Below, piece by piece: positions 44,824 through 53,505 of a stretch of 64,000 nucleotides of DNA. A model generated the notes under the pieces. The model worked only from the letters and a program-made list of their open reading frames with translations. It ran no database searches and had not been told where the DNA came from. The position numbers and the translations under genes are program-made. The DNA comes from Geomonas oryzae. Its GTDB lineage: Bacteria > Desulfobacterota > Desulfuromonadia > Geobacterales > Geobacteraceae. Position 1 is the stretch's first letter, and every line of letters starts with the position of its first letter. The stretch is from positions 372,001 through 436,000 of the forward strand of contig NZ_RAHW01000001.1 in assembly GCF_004117875.1 (NCBI RefSeq). The letters run 5' to 3'.

Positions 44824-45797
44824 TCTTCACCTCCAGTCAGGGCACGCGTGATCTGTACCGCCTTGTTGCCGCCGCTTACCCCGGCAATTCCCATAAACTT
44901 CTTGGTCCCCCCCACCTTCACCACGAGCTCGTCCTTGCCGCTCGTGTCGAGCATGACCACGTCACCCGCCGAAAGGCCGGTAAGGTCGGCGAGCGATATG
45001 GTCGCCCCACCCATCTCGACCGAGATGTCCATCGGCGCTCCCATGAGTTCCTCCGAGAGGCGGTAGGACCAGAGCGGGTCCACCACCATCATGTCCATCT
45101 GCACGCCGCGCTTTAACTTGTCGCGGATCGGCTCGATGGTCAGGAACGGGATGGCGAGGATCATGTTCCCCACCGTCTCCTCGATCTGGATCTTCATGCT
45201 CATGGTGACCACCTGGTATTCGGGGGGGACGATGTTCACCAGGCGCGGGTTCATCTCCAGGCGCAGGAGGTTCATGCTCGCCGGGCAAAGCGGCGCCCAT
45301 GCGCGCTCCAGGTCGGCCAGCGCATCCTTGACGATCTTCTCGACGAGGCGGAGTTCGATCGAGGTGAACAGGCGGTTCATCCCCTGCCCCGAGGTAACGC
45401 CGGAACCGCCCAGGATGCTGTCCACGATGGTGAAGACCAGGGTGCTGTCGAAGGCGATGAGGGCGGCACCCTTCAGGGGGTCCATCTTGTAGATCGCCAT
45501 ACAGACCGGGGAAGGAAGCACGCTCAGGAAATCCCCGAACTTGTAGGGGACCGCCTCCTCCTTCTTGATGTCCACCATCCGCCCGAGCCGGTTCGACATG
45601 GTGACCCGGTTGTAGCGGATGAAACCGTCGTAGACGATGTCAAGGTTCGGGATGGCGCGATGAGCCTCGATATCGAGCAGGTCGAACTGCTCCGCCTGAG
45701 GCCCTTCCTTGGCGAGCTCGTTTTCCGGGACCAGGGTCCCGTCGAAAACGGCCGCCACGAGGGCGTCAATCTCTTCCTTGGTGAGGAGTTTTTCCAT
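44820..45797 (-). CDS. fliM: Flagellar motor switch protein FliM
   Basis: 325 residues from the ATG at 45795-45797, with AAAGGTG 6 nt upstream; a GTG 9 bp earlier is less likely. The N-terminal EKLLTKEEIDALVAAVFDGT corresponds to the CheY-P-binding / conserved FliM start, the middle domain is CheC-like (LFTSIELRLVEKIVKDALAD), and the C-terminal SpoA domain has PMDISVEMGGATISLADLTG. C-ring subunit. Immediately upstream is a duplicated copy of its first codons (45810-45944). Confidence 0.97.
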   Translation of the reverse strand: MEKLLTKEEIDALVAAVFDGTLVPENELAKEGPQAEQFDLLDIEAHRAIPNLDIVYDGFIRYNRVTMSNRLGRMVDIKKEEAVPYKFGDFLSVLPSPVCMAIYKMDPLKGAALIAFDSTLVFTIVDSILGGSGVTSGQGMNRLFTSIELRLVEKIVKDALADLERAWAPLCPASMNLLRLEMNPRLVNIVPPEYQVVTMSMKIQIEETVGNMILAIPFLTIEPIRDKLKRGVQMDMMVVDPLWSYRLSEELMGAPMDISVEMGGATISLADLTGLSAGDVVMLDTSGKDELVVKVGGTKKFMGIAGVSGGNKAVQITRALTGGED

Positions 45798-45809
45798 CGA
45801 TGGCACCTT

Positions 45810-45944
45810 TTACTGCACCACGTATTCGGTGCGGCGAACCCGCGCGGTCTTTTCCGAGTGGAGCTCGCGCTCGAGGACCAGGGTCCCGCTGAACACGGCC
45901 GCCACGAGGGCGTCGATCTCTTCCTTGGTGAGGATTTTTTCCAT
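45810..45944 (-). pseudogene. Partial tandem duplication: 44-codon ORF fusing fliM start to fliL end
   Basis: ATG at 45942-45944, stop TAA at 45810-45812. The first 28 codons (MEKILTKEEIDALVAAVFSG, then TLVLEREL) match the fliM start in 24 positions, and the last codons (TEYVVQ, stop) echo the fliL end (TDFVVQ, stop). The unit is therefore a tandem duplication of the fliL-fliM junction with a period of about 146-147 bp. AGAGGTG precedes the ATG, so it may be translated. It is either a decaying duplication or a small peptide mimicking the FliM N-terminus, which binds CheY-P. Confidence 0.85.
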
Positions 45945-45955
45945 CGAGAGCACCT

Positions 45956-46489
45956 CTACTGCACGACGAAGTCGGTGAAATAGACCTTGGTTATCTTGCT
46001 GGGCGGCACCACCTTGGAAACGGCGGCGAGGATCTGTTCGCGCAGCTGGTTTTTACCCTGCAGGTCCTGGATCTCCTGCATGGTCTTGGTGGTCAGGAGG
46101 ATGAGGATGGCGTCCCGAAGCGGTGCGAGCTTCGCGTCGAGCTCGGCCTTCGCCTGGGGGTTGGCCATCTCGAACTCCACCTTGATCTTCAGGTAGCGCA
46201 GTTCCTGACCGTCGTAGATGTTGACGATGAAGGGCTCCAGGGGATAGATGGTGCCGCCGACGGCACCCCCCCCCTCGCCCCCTTCCTTGGCCGGTGCTCC
46301 ATGCTCCCCACCACCTTCCGCCTTCGCCTCGACCTTCGCGCCTTCGGGAGCTTTCGCCTTCTTGCCCCCTCCCATGAAAAAGGCGGCCGCCCCGCCGATG
46401 GCGAGGACCGCCACCACGGCGCCGATGATGATGAAGAGCTTCTTGTTGTTCTTTTCGGGGGTCTCTGGGGCCTTTGCCGGTTCGGCCAT
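45956..46489 (-). CDS. fliL: Flagellar basal-body protein FliL
   Basis: 177 residues from the ATG at 46487-46489 (AAGGAG 7 nt upstream); a frame to 46624 adds unlikely sequence. One TM helix (LFIIIGAVVAVLAIGGAAAFF), a Gly/Glu/Ala-rich linker, then the periplasmic stomatin-like FliL domain: YPLEPFIVNIYDGQELRYLK, AKLAPLRDAILILLTTKTMQ, PSKITKVYFTDFVVQ. It stabilises the stator/rotor interface. First gene of the fliL-flhB block. Confidence 0.94.
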   Translation of the reverse strand: MAEPAKAPETPEKNNKKLFIIIGAVVAVLAIGGAAAFFMGGGKKAKAPEGAKVEAKAEGGGEHGAPAKEGGEGGGAVGGTIYPLEPFIVNIYDGQELRYLKIKVEFEMANPQAKAELDAKLAPLRDAILILLTTKTMQEIQDLQGKNQLREQILAAVSKVVPPSKITKVYFTDFVVQ

Positions 46490-46542
46490 GCTGGGTTCTC
46501 CTTTTAAACAGCGAGAGCTGGTGTATTCGGTTTGAACACCCT

Positions 46543-46558
46543 TGCAACCGAGATGCCA
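46543..46558 (-). promoter_or_regulatory. Sigma54 promoter of the fliL-flhB block
   Basis: On the minus strand: TGGCATCTCGGTTGCA, against the consensus TGGCACGnnnnTTGCW, with GG-N10-GC spacing. It lies 54 bp before the fliL ATG. Confidence 0.8.
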
Positions 46559-46945
46559 GATCCGCGAAGCCGCGCCTGTTATGACGGCACGGGCGCGGGG
46601 CGGCACCGGCGGAACGGCTCGCAAACCCTTATGTTACGGCGCCTTGCACCATATCTCGTTGTATCGTGATGTGCCGGGGAATGAGGGGCCCCTATGCGGC
46701 GGCCGGAACAGGGTCAACTTTTTGACCGGCACGCCGTTAACCCGGGCTGCCGGTGCGGCGCACGCGGCGCAGGGAGCGCATTTCCCCGCGGCATGCGGGA
46801 TACGGGAGTGGAAACGAAGGGGATAAAGCCCCGGAAAGGGCGAGCGCGCCGTCGGCGACGCGGGTGTCAGAGCTACGACGTCGGGGGCGGCTTTGACGCG
46901 GGGAAGGGATCGGGGGCGCGGCTTACCGCCGCGCCCCCGCTTTCG
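46559..46945. other. Intergenic stretch between flgE-like gene and fliL promoter; holds a strong hairpin
   Basis: No gene seen. Near the flgE-like stop there is a perfect hairpin GGGGGCGCGGC/GCCGCGCCCCC (46912-46938) without a T-run, possibly a transcript end. The rest is GC-rich and unstructured to my eye. Upstream activator sites for the sigma54 promoter would be expected here, but I cannot name one. Confidence 0.5.
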
Positions 46946-47830
46946 CTAGCGGATCAGCTGCAGGACTTCCTGCGTCATCTGGTCCGTGGTGGTGATGGTC
47001 TTGGAGTTGGCGGAGTAGGCCCTCTGCGTGACGATCATCTTGACGAACTCGCTCGCCATGTCGACGTTGCTCTGCTCGAGGGTGTTGGAAAGGATCTTCT
47101 CGCTCACGCCGTTGGCCTTGTTGGAGGCGAGGGAGAAGGCGGTGGTCGGAACGCCGGATTCCGTGGTCGCCTGGTAGAGCGAGCCACCCATCTTGGTGAG
47201 GGCGGTCGGATCGGAAGCGGTGACCAGGGCAAGGCGCTGCACGGTGGCCGCGTTGGCGGTGGTTGCAGGGACACCGACCGCCCCGGAGGTGTTGTAGTAG
47301 TTCTGGGTGATGCCGTCGGTGGCGAGGTAGGTGATGAGCCCCGAGTTGTCGACGCTGATGATCTTGCCGAAGTCGGTGGTCGGCGCGGTGCCGGAGTTCA
47401 CGAACTTGATCGGGTTACCCTGGGTGTCGAGCACCTGGTAGCCGTCCGGGTTCACCAGGGTCAGGTTGTTGTCCACCTGGAAGGCGCCGGCGCGGGAGAG
47501 AAACGCGGAATTCTGGGTGCCGATGGGGAAGGTCGCGGTCGGCGGCGCCAGCGCGAAGAAGCTGTTCCCCTGGATGGAGAGGTCGGTTACGTTCTCCGAG
47601 GTCTGGGTGGAGCCTTGGCTGAACATGTTCTGCACTACCTGCATCTGCACGCCTTTACCGATCTGGGAGCCCCCGCCGACGTTCTGGGAGAGCATGTCGG
47701 AGAAGAGGGTCCTTGCCCCCTTGAAGCCGATGGTGTTGACGTTGGAGATGTTGTTGCCGATGACGTTCATCGCTTCGCCGTTCTGGATGAGACCGGTAAC
47801 GCCGGTAAACAGTGCGGAAGTAACGCTCAT
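46946..47830 (-). CDS. flgE: Flagellar hook / hook-basal-body protein (short FlgE-like)
   Basis: 294 residues. N-terminal rod/hook motif SALFTGVTGLIQNGEAMNVI and GNNISNVNTIGFKGARTLFS, the FlgE-type follow-on VGGGSQIGKGVQMQVVQNMF, and the C-terminal EQSNVDMASEFVKMIVTQRA plus TTDQMTQEVLQLIR. Typical hook proteins are 400 or more residues; this one lacks most of the central D2 domain, so FlgE, FlgF or FlgG identity is open. Its position after flgD and the TIGR02530 gene is the usual flgE place. AAGGAGG is upstream of the ATG. Confidence 0.82.
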   Translation of the reverse strand: MSVTSALFTGVTGLIQNGEAMNVIGNNISNVNTIGFKGARTLFSDMLSQNVGGGSQIGKGVQMQVVQNMFSQGSTQTSENVTDLSIQGNSFFALAPPTATFPIGTQNSAFLSRAGAFQVDNNLTLVNPDGYQVLDTQGNPIKFVNSGTAPTTDFGKIISVDNSGLITYLATDGITQNYYNTSGAVGVPATTANAATVQRLALVTASDPTALTKMGGSLYQATTESGVPTTAFSLASNKANGVSEKILSNTLEQSNVDMASEFVKMIVTQRAYSANSKTITTTDQMTQEVLQLIR

Positions 47831-47927
47831 TTTTTTGCCTCCTTGGGCTTAGGTTGTGGGACGCCTCGGTCGGTCGGTGTCCCGCGGGCTTTCCTTCTGG
47901 AGGGCCAGCCCGTTTCGTTTGTCGTGT

Positions 47928-48320
47928 TTAGAAAAATACTGCCGAGTCGATGTTGGTGAAAACGTTTCCTTTCATCCCCTGACGATCCATGGCGGTGACC
48001 ACTGTCCGGTTTTTGACGCTTACCACTAGGGCCGCGTCCCCCATCAGGATCAGGGACTCCCTGCCACCTTTTTGCGCCACGCTGTCCACCGCCCCTTCCA
48101 ACTGCTTCATGTCGGCTTCGGAGAGGGTGATGCCGCGGGATTTCAGGCGCTCCTGGGCGTGCTGCGACAGCTTTACCGGCTGCCCCGGGAGTTTCTGGTC
48201 CAGGACCTGAGCGAACGCCGTGCCGCTCCCCGCACCCTTCGCCGCGGGCTTGTTCCCGTTCGCGTTGGGTTTTACCGGTGCCTGGATCGGTTGGGGAAAG
48301 AGGATGCTGTTGTCGATCAT
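47928..48320 (-). CDS. TIGR02530-type flagellar operon protein
   Basis: 130 residues. The C-terminal half (LSQHAQERLKSRGITLSEAD, GDAALVVSVKNRTVVTAMD) matches the small conserved family found between flgD and flgE in many flagellar operons (Bacillus, Clostridia, deltaproteobacteria). Its function is not established. The N-terminal 40 residues are low-complexity (Pro/Ala/Asn). It starts 1 bp after the flgD stop. Confidence 0.85.
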   Translation of the reverse strand: MIDNSILFPQPIQAPVKPNANGNKPAAKGAGSGTAFAQVLDQKLPGQPVKLSQHAQERLKSRGITLSEADMKQLEGAVDSVAQKGGRESLILMGDAALVVSVKNRTVVTAMDRQGMKGNVFTNIDSAVFF

Positions 48321-48321
48321 C

Positions 48322-48987
48322 CTAGGCCCCCTCGGTTACCGAAGTGACGTCCGTAAGGTTCAGCTTGAGCGATCCGACGGAGAGTACCGGTGTGGTTCCG
48401 GACATGTCTACGCCGTTCACCCTGCCGCGCACCAGCCCCGTGCTGGTGACCGTGTTGCCGGTGGCATCCTTTGCCGAGACGCTGAAGCTGTAAGCGCCCG
48501 GGGTGAGCGTTGCGCCGGAGTTGTCGGTGCCGTCCCAGCTCACGCTGTTGTTCCCGATGCCCTGCGCCCCGCCGTCGATGGTCTTCACCACCTTGCCGTT
48601 GGCGTCGAGGATCGAGACGGTGACCGTCGTGGCGCTCCGCGCCAGGTTGTAGTTGACCGCGGAAGCGCTTCCCGAGGTGAGCTCCACCTGGGAGCCGGGT
48701 GCCTCCACCTCCTTGCCGATCAGGGAGACCGCCGCGAGGGTTCCCGCGTTGTTCCCCTGGGACAAGAGGCTCTGGAGGTTCGTGTTGGTGTTGTAGGCCT
48801 GCTCGACCTGGGTCAGCTGGGCCAGCTGGGAGATGAACTGCGTGCCGTCCTGCGGATTCAGGGGATCCTGGTTCTGCAGCTGGGTCACGAACAACTTCAG
48901 GAAGTCGTCCTTGTTCATCCCGGTTGCCTGTTTCATGGCGGCCGCCGCCTGCGAGGTGCTTGCCGCCGATGTTGCATCGGTAATCAT
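48322..48987 (-). CDS. flgD: Flagellar hook-capping scaffold FlgD
   Basis: 221 residues. The N-terminal export/assembly segment has MNKDDFLKLFVTQLQNQDPL and TQFISQLAQLTQVEQ, the FlgD hallmark. The C-terminal part has the Tudor-like/FnIII FLgD-Ig fold with VSILDANGKVVKTIDGGAQG and NSVSWDGTDNSGATLTPGAY. It caps the growing hook. AAAGGAGG is upstream of the ATG. Confidence 0.96.
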   Translation of the reverse strand: MITDATSAASTSQAAAAMKQATGMNKDDFLKLFVTQLQNQDPLNPQDGTQFISQLAQLTQVEQAYNTNTNLQSLLSQGNNAGTLAAVSLIGKEVEAPGSQVELTSGSASAVNYNLARSATTVTVSILDANGKVVKTIDGGAQGIGNNSVSWDGTDNSGATLTPGAYSFSVSAKDATGNTVTSTGLVRGRVNGVDMSGTTPVLSVGSLKLNLTDVTSVTEGA

Positions 48988-49000
48988 GCCTTCCTCCTTT

Positions 49001-51010
49001 TTAGAATCTCACGTCGAGCAGGCTGTTGACCTCGGCAGTCAGATAATTGACTCGAGGTGCATCCTGGCCGTCGTACCCTGCACCCCTGGCGAACCTCTGG
49101 GGCTGCTGCTGTTTCTGGTTCCCCCTCTCCTCGTTGAGCGGCCCGTTGAAGCCGCCACCGCCGGTGGAGACGTTGAAACCGTCCATGGTGAGATTCTTGC
49201 CGGAAAGGGCCTCCTTGAGGGAGTCGAGGTTGCCGAGGAGCAGGTCCTTGACCATCCGGTTGTCGGCCTGGACTTCCACGTTCAGCCGGTTGTTCTCCAT
49301 GCGGACCTGGATCTTCAACTCGCCCAGTTCCCCCGGGTTCAGCCGGATGCTCATCTGGCCGTTCCCCTTGCCGTCATGGGTCACCACCCCTTCCTTTACC
49401 TGAGCCAGTATGCTCTCGTGCAGCGGGGTCCTTGCCTGCGCCTGTTTCGCTTCGACAGGCACCGTGTCGGCGGTGTTACCCTGCGCCACTACCCCGGCGC
49501 CGAGCAAATGCCCGTTTTGCTGCTCCCCTTTTTGCTGCGCCCCGCCGCCATGGCTTTCCGAAGCCTCACGAACCGCACCAGGTTCCTGGGTCAGCTTGGT
49601 TGCCGCGGGTGTTGCACGTCCGGTGCCGGAAACCTCTTCGCCGGAGTTCTTCGCCGCGCCGGCCTGCAAAGCCTGCTCAGCGCCGCGCCCTTCCTTGCCT
49701 GCGGGGGACTCGCCGTGGCGCATCTCCCTGTGCTGCTGGGCCTTCCCCGTCGCGGAATCGGCGTCTGCTGTGGCCTGGGTCGTCTGCTGATCAGCGCCGG
49801 CAACGTTCTCCTTCTTCCCCTCGCCGTAAGCCACCTTCACCTCGGCCGCTGCCTGCTTCGCCGTCGCTTCCCGGGTCGCGCCGTCAACGGCACCGGAGGT
49901 TTCCTTGGCCGCCGTGGAAGCGTCCCCCTGTGCCGGGGCCGTCGCCTCGGTTACCGTGCCGTCGGTGACAGCGGTTGCCGCCGCCTTTGCGTTCTCCGCC
50001 GTCTGCACGGAGAGGTCGCGTACCGGCATGGCGACGAACCGCCCCTCCCCTTGCTGCCGCGCGGAGAGACGCTCTGCCGCTGCCGTCTGATCGGCGACGA
50101 CCGATGTTTTGGCCGCCTCGGGAAGCTCCTTCGGCTGTGCCACTTTCCCGGACGCCTCCTGCGCCTGGGGCTTCTCGACCTGCGCCCTTTCTGTGGTGCC
50201 CGTCGGAGTTATGACCTTGGCTCCCCGCTCGTCGCGGGGAAGCTGCGCCGCATCGGCCTTCTGGCCTGTTTCGGCTCCGGTTGCCGCGCCCATGAGGGGC
50301 CGGTCTCCCGTTTTGTCCTGCTGAACCTCCTGCTTCGCTTCCTGCCCGACTGCCGGCTTCGCCGCCTGTGCTGCCTCGGGCTCCCCGGCCTGGGGACCTT
50401 TTGCCTCGACAGTCGGCTGCTGCAGGGCTTCCAGCCTGGAGAGCGCCTGAGCGCCCGCCTCGTCGGCGTTGCCCGCGCCTGTCTTTTGCTCCTGGTGTGA
50501 CGCCACTTGCGCCAGCGCCACGACCAGTCCCGGGTTGGGTTCCGGGATGAGCCCCGCCGGGACGTTGTCCTGCGCCGACCGCACCAGGTCGACGGAAGTT
50601 GTGTCCTGCGCGGGTGTTGCCGCGTCCTCCGGGGTTCCCACCTTTTTGGAAGGCGCCTTTTCCGCAGGTTCTGCGGTCGCCGCGGTCGCTTCCCGCACCG
50701 CGCCGTCGGAGGTATCCTGCGCCGGACGTTGCCTTGCGGCAACGGTATCTCCCGGCTGCGCCTCCTGGGAGCCCGCTCCCTTGCGGGGGGCGGCTGGCGG
50801 CGCCGCTTCGGCCTTCGCGCCGACTTCCTTCGCGGGTTTTCCTTCCGCCGCCGGTTGCTTCGCTTCCGCTTTCCCCTGGGAGGAGGCCTGAGCCTGTTTC
50901 CCCTGGAGCATCTGCTGGAAGCCGCCGGTACCGGAGGGTGCCGCGGGTGCCGACCCGGCCGGAGCCGCCGGGAAGGCGTCTGGAATAAATGCTGCGTTTT
51001 GAACCATCAT
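49001..51010 (-). CDS. fliK: Flagellar hook-length control protein FliK
   Basis: 669 residues. A long Ala/Glu/Gln/Thr-rich, low-complexity N-terminal ruler region (about 1-540) and the conserved C-terminal domain with GQMSIRLNPGELGELKIQVR, MENNRLNVEVQADNRMVKDL and LLGNLDSLKEALSGKNL. FliK measures the hook and triggers the FlhB switch. It is longer than E. coli FliK (about 405), consistent with a ruler of variable length. AAAGGAGGTGAT precedes the ATG pair at 51010/51007. Confidence 0.93.
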   Translation of the reverse strand: MMVQNAAFIPDAFPAAPAGSAPAAPSGTGGFQQMLQGKQAQASSQGKAEAKQPAAEGKPAKEVGAKAEAAPPAAPRKGAGSQEAQPGDTVAARQRPAQDTSDGAVREATAATAEPAEKAPSKKVGTPEDAATPAQDTTSVDLVRSAQDNVPAGLIPEPNPGLVVALAQVASHQEQKTGAGNADEAGAQALSRLEALQQPTVEAKGPQAGEPEAAQAAKPAVGQEAKQEVQQDKTGDRPLMGAATGAETGQKADAAQLPRDERGAKVITPTGTTERAQVEKPQAQEASGKVAQPKELPEAAKTSVVADQTAAAERLSARQQGEGRFVAMPVRDLSVQTAENAKAAATAVTDGTVTEATAPAQGDASTAAKETSGAVDGATREATAKQAAAEVKVAYGEGKKENVAGADQQTTQATADADSATGKAQQHREMRHGESPAGKEGRGAEQALQAGAAKNSGEEVSGTGRATPAATKLTQEPGAVREASESHGGGAQQKGEQQNGHLLGAGVVAQGNTADTVPVEAKQAQARTPLHESILAQVKEGVVTHDGKGNGQMSIRLNPGELGELKIQVRMENNRLNVEVQADNRMVKDLLLGNLDSLKEALSGKNLTMDGFNVSTGGGGFNGPLNEERGNQKQQQPQRFARGAGYDGQDAPRVNYLTAEVNSLLDVRF

Positions 51011-51099
51011 CTCGTATCACCTCCTTTTTGTTTGGCGTTACGGCGGCGTCCGCCGCCGGTCGAATCCGCCCTTGCAGGCGGTTCAATCAGTATCTTCGC

Positions 51100-51600
51100 C
51101 TACTTGCCGGCGAGGTTCAGCCTGGTCCATTCAAGGACCCGCGGCTGGCTTATGAAGGGGATGAGCTTGACGGCGGTCTTCTGATCCATCTGGTTCAGCA
51201 TCTGGATCACCATCTTCTCGTTCAGCTTGTTGAGCAGGTTACCCGCCTCCTCCGGCTTCAACCCCTTGTAGATCTTGATCATTTTCTTGTAGCGCTCGTC
51301 GTCCTGCTTGTTCTTCGCGGTGAGCGACTCCTCGATCCCCTTCTTGGCCGCGTTCAGTTCCGCGACCCGGGCGTCGAGCTTGGCGGCAAGGCGGTTCAGC
51401 TCGGCCTCCTTCGCGTTCAGCACCGCTTCCTTCTGTGCCAGCTGCTGCCGTTTCGCCTCGAGTGCCGCGGCCTCGACGGAAGCCGCGGAGCGGGGAGGAT
51501 TCTTCACCTCGGCCGCCTGCACCGAGGGCCCTTCCCCACCGCCGCTTAAAAGCGGCAGCGCGACAAGCGCGACGGCGGCGGTCCGTATCACCCCTTTCAC
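51100..51600 (-). CDS. MotE/MgtE-N-like periplasmic flagellar protein
   Basis: 166 residues. N-terminal signal/TM segment (RTAAVALVALPLLSGGG), a coiled coil (about 38-100, AAALEAKRQQLAQKEAVLNA onwards) and a C-terminal MgtE-N-like helical domain (IYKGLKPEEAGNLLNKLNEK, MVIQMLNQMDQKTAVKLIPF). Proteins of this shape (MotE) are chaperones for stator protein MotC in rhizobia, and similar genes sit between fliJ and fliK in many bacteria. Its overlap with fliJ is 4 bp. Confidence 0.8.
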   Translation of the reverse strand: MKGVIRTAAVALVALPLLSGGGEGPSVQAAEVKNPPRSAASVEAAALEAKRQQLAQKEAVLNAKEAELNRLAAKLDARVAELNAAKKGIEESLTAKNKQDDERYKKMIKIYKGLKPEEAGNLLNKLNEKMVIQMLNQMDQKTAVKLIPFISQPRVLEWTRLNLAGK

Positions 51601-52037
51601 TTGCGCCCCCTCCCCTGGACCGCGATCTCGTCCAGGAAGGCGCGTTCCCGGTTCAGTTGTTCCATCCTCAGGTCCCGCATCTTCTTCTCCTTGAAAACCT
51701 CAAGGGCCTTCTTTTCCTTCGCCGCGGCCAAAAGGGCCTCGCGCTTTTCCTGCACCGCCTTCTCGAGGACCACCAGGCTTTCCCGCAACTGCAGGATTTC
51801 CTGGCTCTTTCGTCTGGAGAAGTCGCCGTAGAGCTGCAGGTCCTTCGCCTCGATGCCGTTCATCTGGCGTTCGGCGCATTCCTTTTCCCGCTGCTCCATC
51901 ATGGCCTTTTCGTTTTTCAGCCGCTCCCTGGCGCTCTCGTGCTGCTGCTTCGCCGCAGCGAGTTCCAGTTGGTGCATCTTCTCCACTTCCTTGCGGAACT
52001 TGAGCACCTGTTCGAGCCTGAATTCCTGTCCTGCCAT
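51597..52037 (-). CDS. fliJ: Flagellar export chaperone-escort protein FliJ
   Basis: 146 residues, almost entirely coiled coil: FRLEQVLKFRKEVEKMHQLE, ALLAAAKEKKALEVFKEKKM. FliJ links export substrates and FliI/FlhA. The start ATG at 52037 has GGGAGG 7 nt upstream, so the longer frame to 52070 is not used. It lies between fliI and the MotE-like gene. Confidence 0.88.
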   Translation of the reverse strand: MAGQEFRLEQVLKFRKEVEKMHQLELAAAKQQHESARERLKNEKAMMEQREKECAERQMNGIEAKDLQLYGDFSRRKSQEILQLRESLVVLEKAVQEKREALLAAAKEKKALEVFKEKKMRDLRMEQLNRERAFLDEIAVQGRGRK

Positions 52038-52188
52038 GGTCTTTCCTCCCGCCTTCGCCAAGCTCCGCAACCGGGTGTGTTCAGCCCACCCCCTTGGCGT
52101 GTCCAGCCATTTCCTGATACTGCCGAGGGCGGCGTGTCAAAATCCCGGCACGCGGCCGGGGGCCGCAGAGCATGCTGCATAAAGCGTG

Positions 52189-53505
52189 CTACTGGAAGAT
52201 CTTCGCGAGCGCCTCGATCGATTCCTCGAAATTGACCTCGTCGGCCACGTCCTGCTTCAGGTACGCGACCATGCGGTCCATCCGCGCCACCGCCGTGTCG
52301 ATCTTCGGGTTGCTCCCCGCCTTGTAGGCGCCGATGTTGATCATGTCCTCGGCCTGACGGTAGGTCGCCAGGGTCTCCTTGAACTGCCCGGCGAGCGCCC
52401 GGTGTTCCCTCGTGGTCACGTCGCTCATGACGCGGCTCGCACTGTTCAAGAGGTCGATCGGGGGGTAGATGTTGCGGGCGGCAAGCTCTCGGGTGAGGAT
52501 GATGTGCCCGTCGAGGATGCTGCGCATCGCGTCGGAGATCGGCTCGTTGAAGTCGTCCCCTTCGACGAGGACGGTATAAAGGCCGGTGATGCTCCCACCC
52601 TGGAAGTTGCCGGTCCGCTCCAGAAGCCTAGGGAGCGCGGCGAAGACGCTCGGGGTGTACCCCTTGGTGGTCGGGGGCTCGCCGATGGCAAGACCCACCT
52701 CGCGCATCGCCATGGCGAAACGGGTTGCGGAGTCCATCATGAGGAGCACCTTCTTCCCCTGCGCCTGGAAATACTCGGCGATGGTGGTCGCGATGTAGGC
52801 GCCGCGCATCCGCACCAGGGGGGGCTGATCGCTCGTCGCCACAACGACCACCGATTTTCTGAGCCCCTCCGCCTGCAGGTCCTTCTCGATGAACTCGCGC
52901 AGCTCGCGGCCGCGCTCGCCGATCAGGGCGATGACGTTGACGTCCGCCTCGGTGTAACGGGCGATCATGCCGAGAAGGGTCGACTTGCCGACGCCGGAGC
53001 CCGCCATGATGCCGACCCTCTGCCCCTCGCCGCAGGTCAAAAGCCCGTTGATGGCGCGGATGCCGAGATTCAAAGGCTTCCTGATCGGGCGGCGCTTCAT
53101 CGGGTTCACCGGCAGCGCGTAGATCGGGTACTCGTCCACCGTCTCGATGGGGCCCTTGTCGTCGATGGGGTCACCCAAGCCGTCGATGACCCGCCCCAAA
53201 AGGGCAGGGCCCACCCCCAGGGCCGCCTTCTCGCGCCTGACCGAGATGACGCTGCCAAGTCCCACCCCCCTCAGCTCGCCCAGCGGCATCAGGAGCGTCT
53301 TGTTCTCGCGGAAGCCGACCACCTCGGCGGGAATCGGTGCATGCCCCTCGGAATGCACCTCGCAGACGCTCCCGACCGCGGTCTCAGGGCAGAACCCCTC
53401 GATCACGAGCCCCACCACCTGGGTCACCTTCCCGTTGAAACGCACCGGCTTGGCCGCCTCGACCACCGGCAGGTACCGTGCCAGATCAATTCCCACCGTT
53501 TTCAT
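52189..53505 (-). CDS. fliI: Flagellar export ATPase FliI
   Basis: 438 residues from the ATG at 53503-53505; it overlaps the fliH end by 20 bp. F1-beta-like ATPase: P-loop GIMAGSGVGKSTLLGMIARY, Walker B KKVLLMMDSATRFAMAMREV, then PTTKGYTPSVFAALPRLLER and the C-terminal YLKQDVADEVNFEESIEALA. It supplies energy and unfolds export substrates. Confidence 0.96.
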   Translation of the reverse strand: MKTVGIDLARYLPVVEAAKPVRFNGKVTQVVGLVIEGFCPETAVGSVCEVHSEGHAPIPAEVVGFRENKTLLMPLGELRGVGLGSVISVRREKAALGVGPALLGRVIDGLGDPIDDKGPIETVDEYPIYALPVNPMKRRPIRKPLNLGIRAINGLLTCGEGQRVGIMAGSGVGKSTLLGMIARYTEADVNVIALIGERGRELREFIEKDLQAEGLRKSVVVVATSDQPPLVRMRGAYIATTIAEYFQAQGKKVLLMMDSATRFAMAMREVGLAIGEPPTTKGYTPSVFAALPRLLERTGNFQGGSITGLYTVLVEGDDFNEPISDAMRSILDGHIILTRELAARNIYPPIDLLNSASRVMSDVTTREHRALAGQFKETLATYRQAEDMINIGAYKAGSNPKIDTAVARMDRMVAYLKQDVADEVNFEESIEALAKIFQ

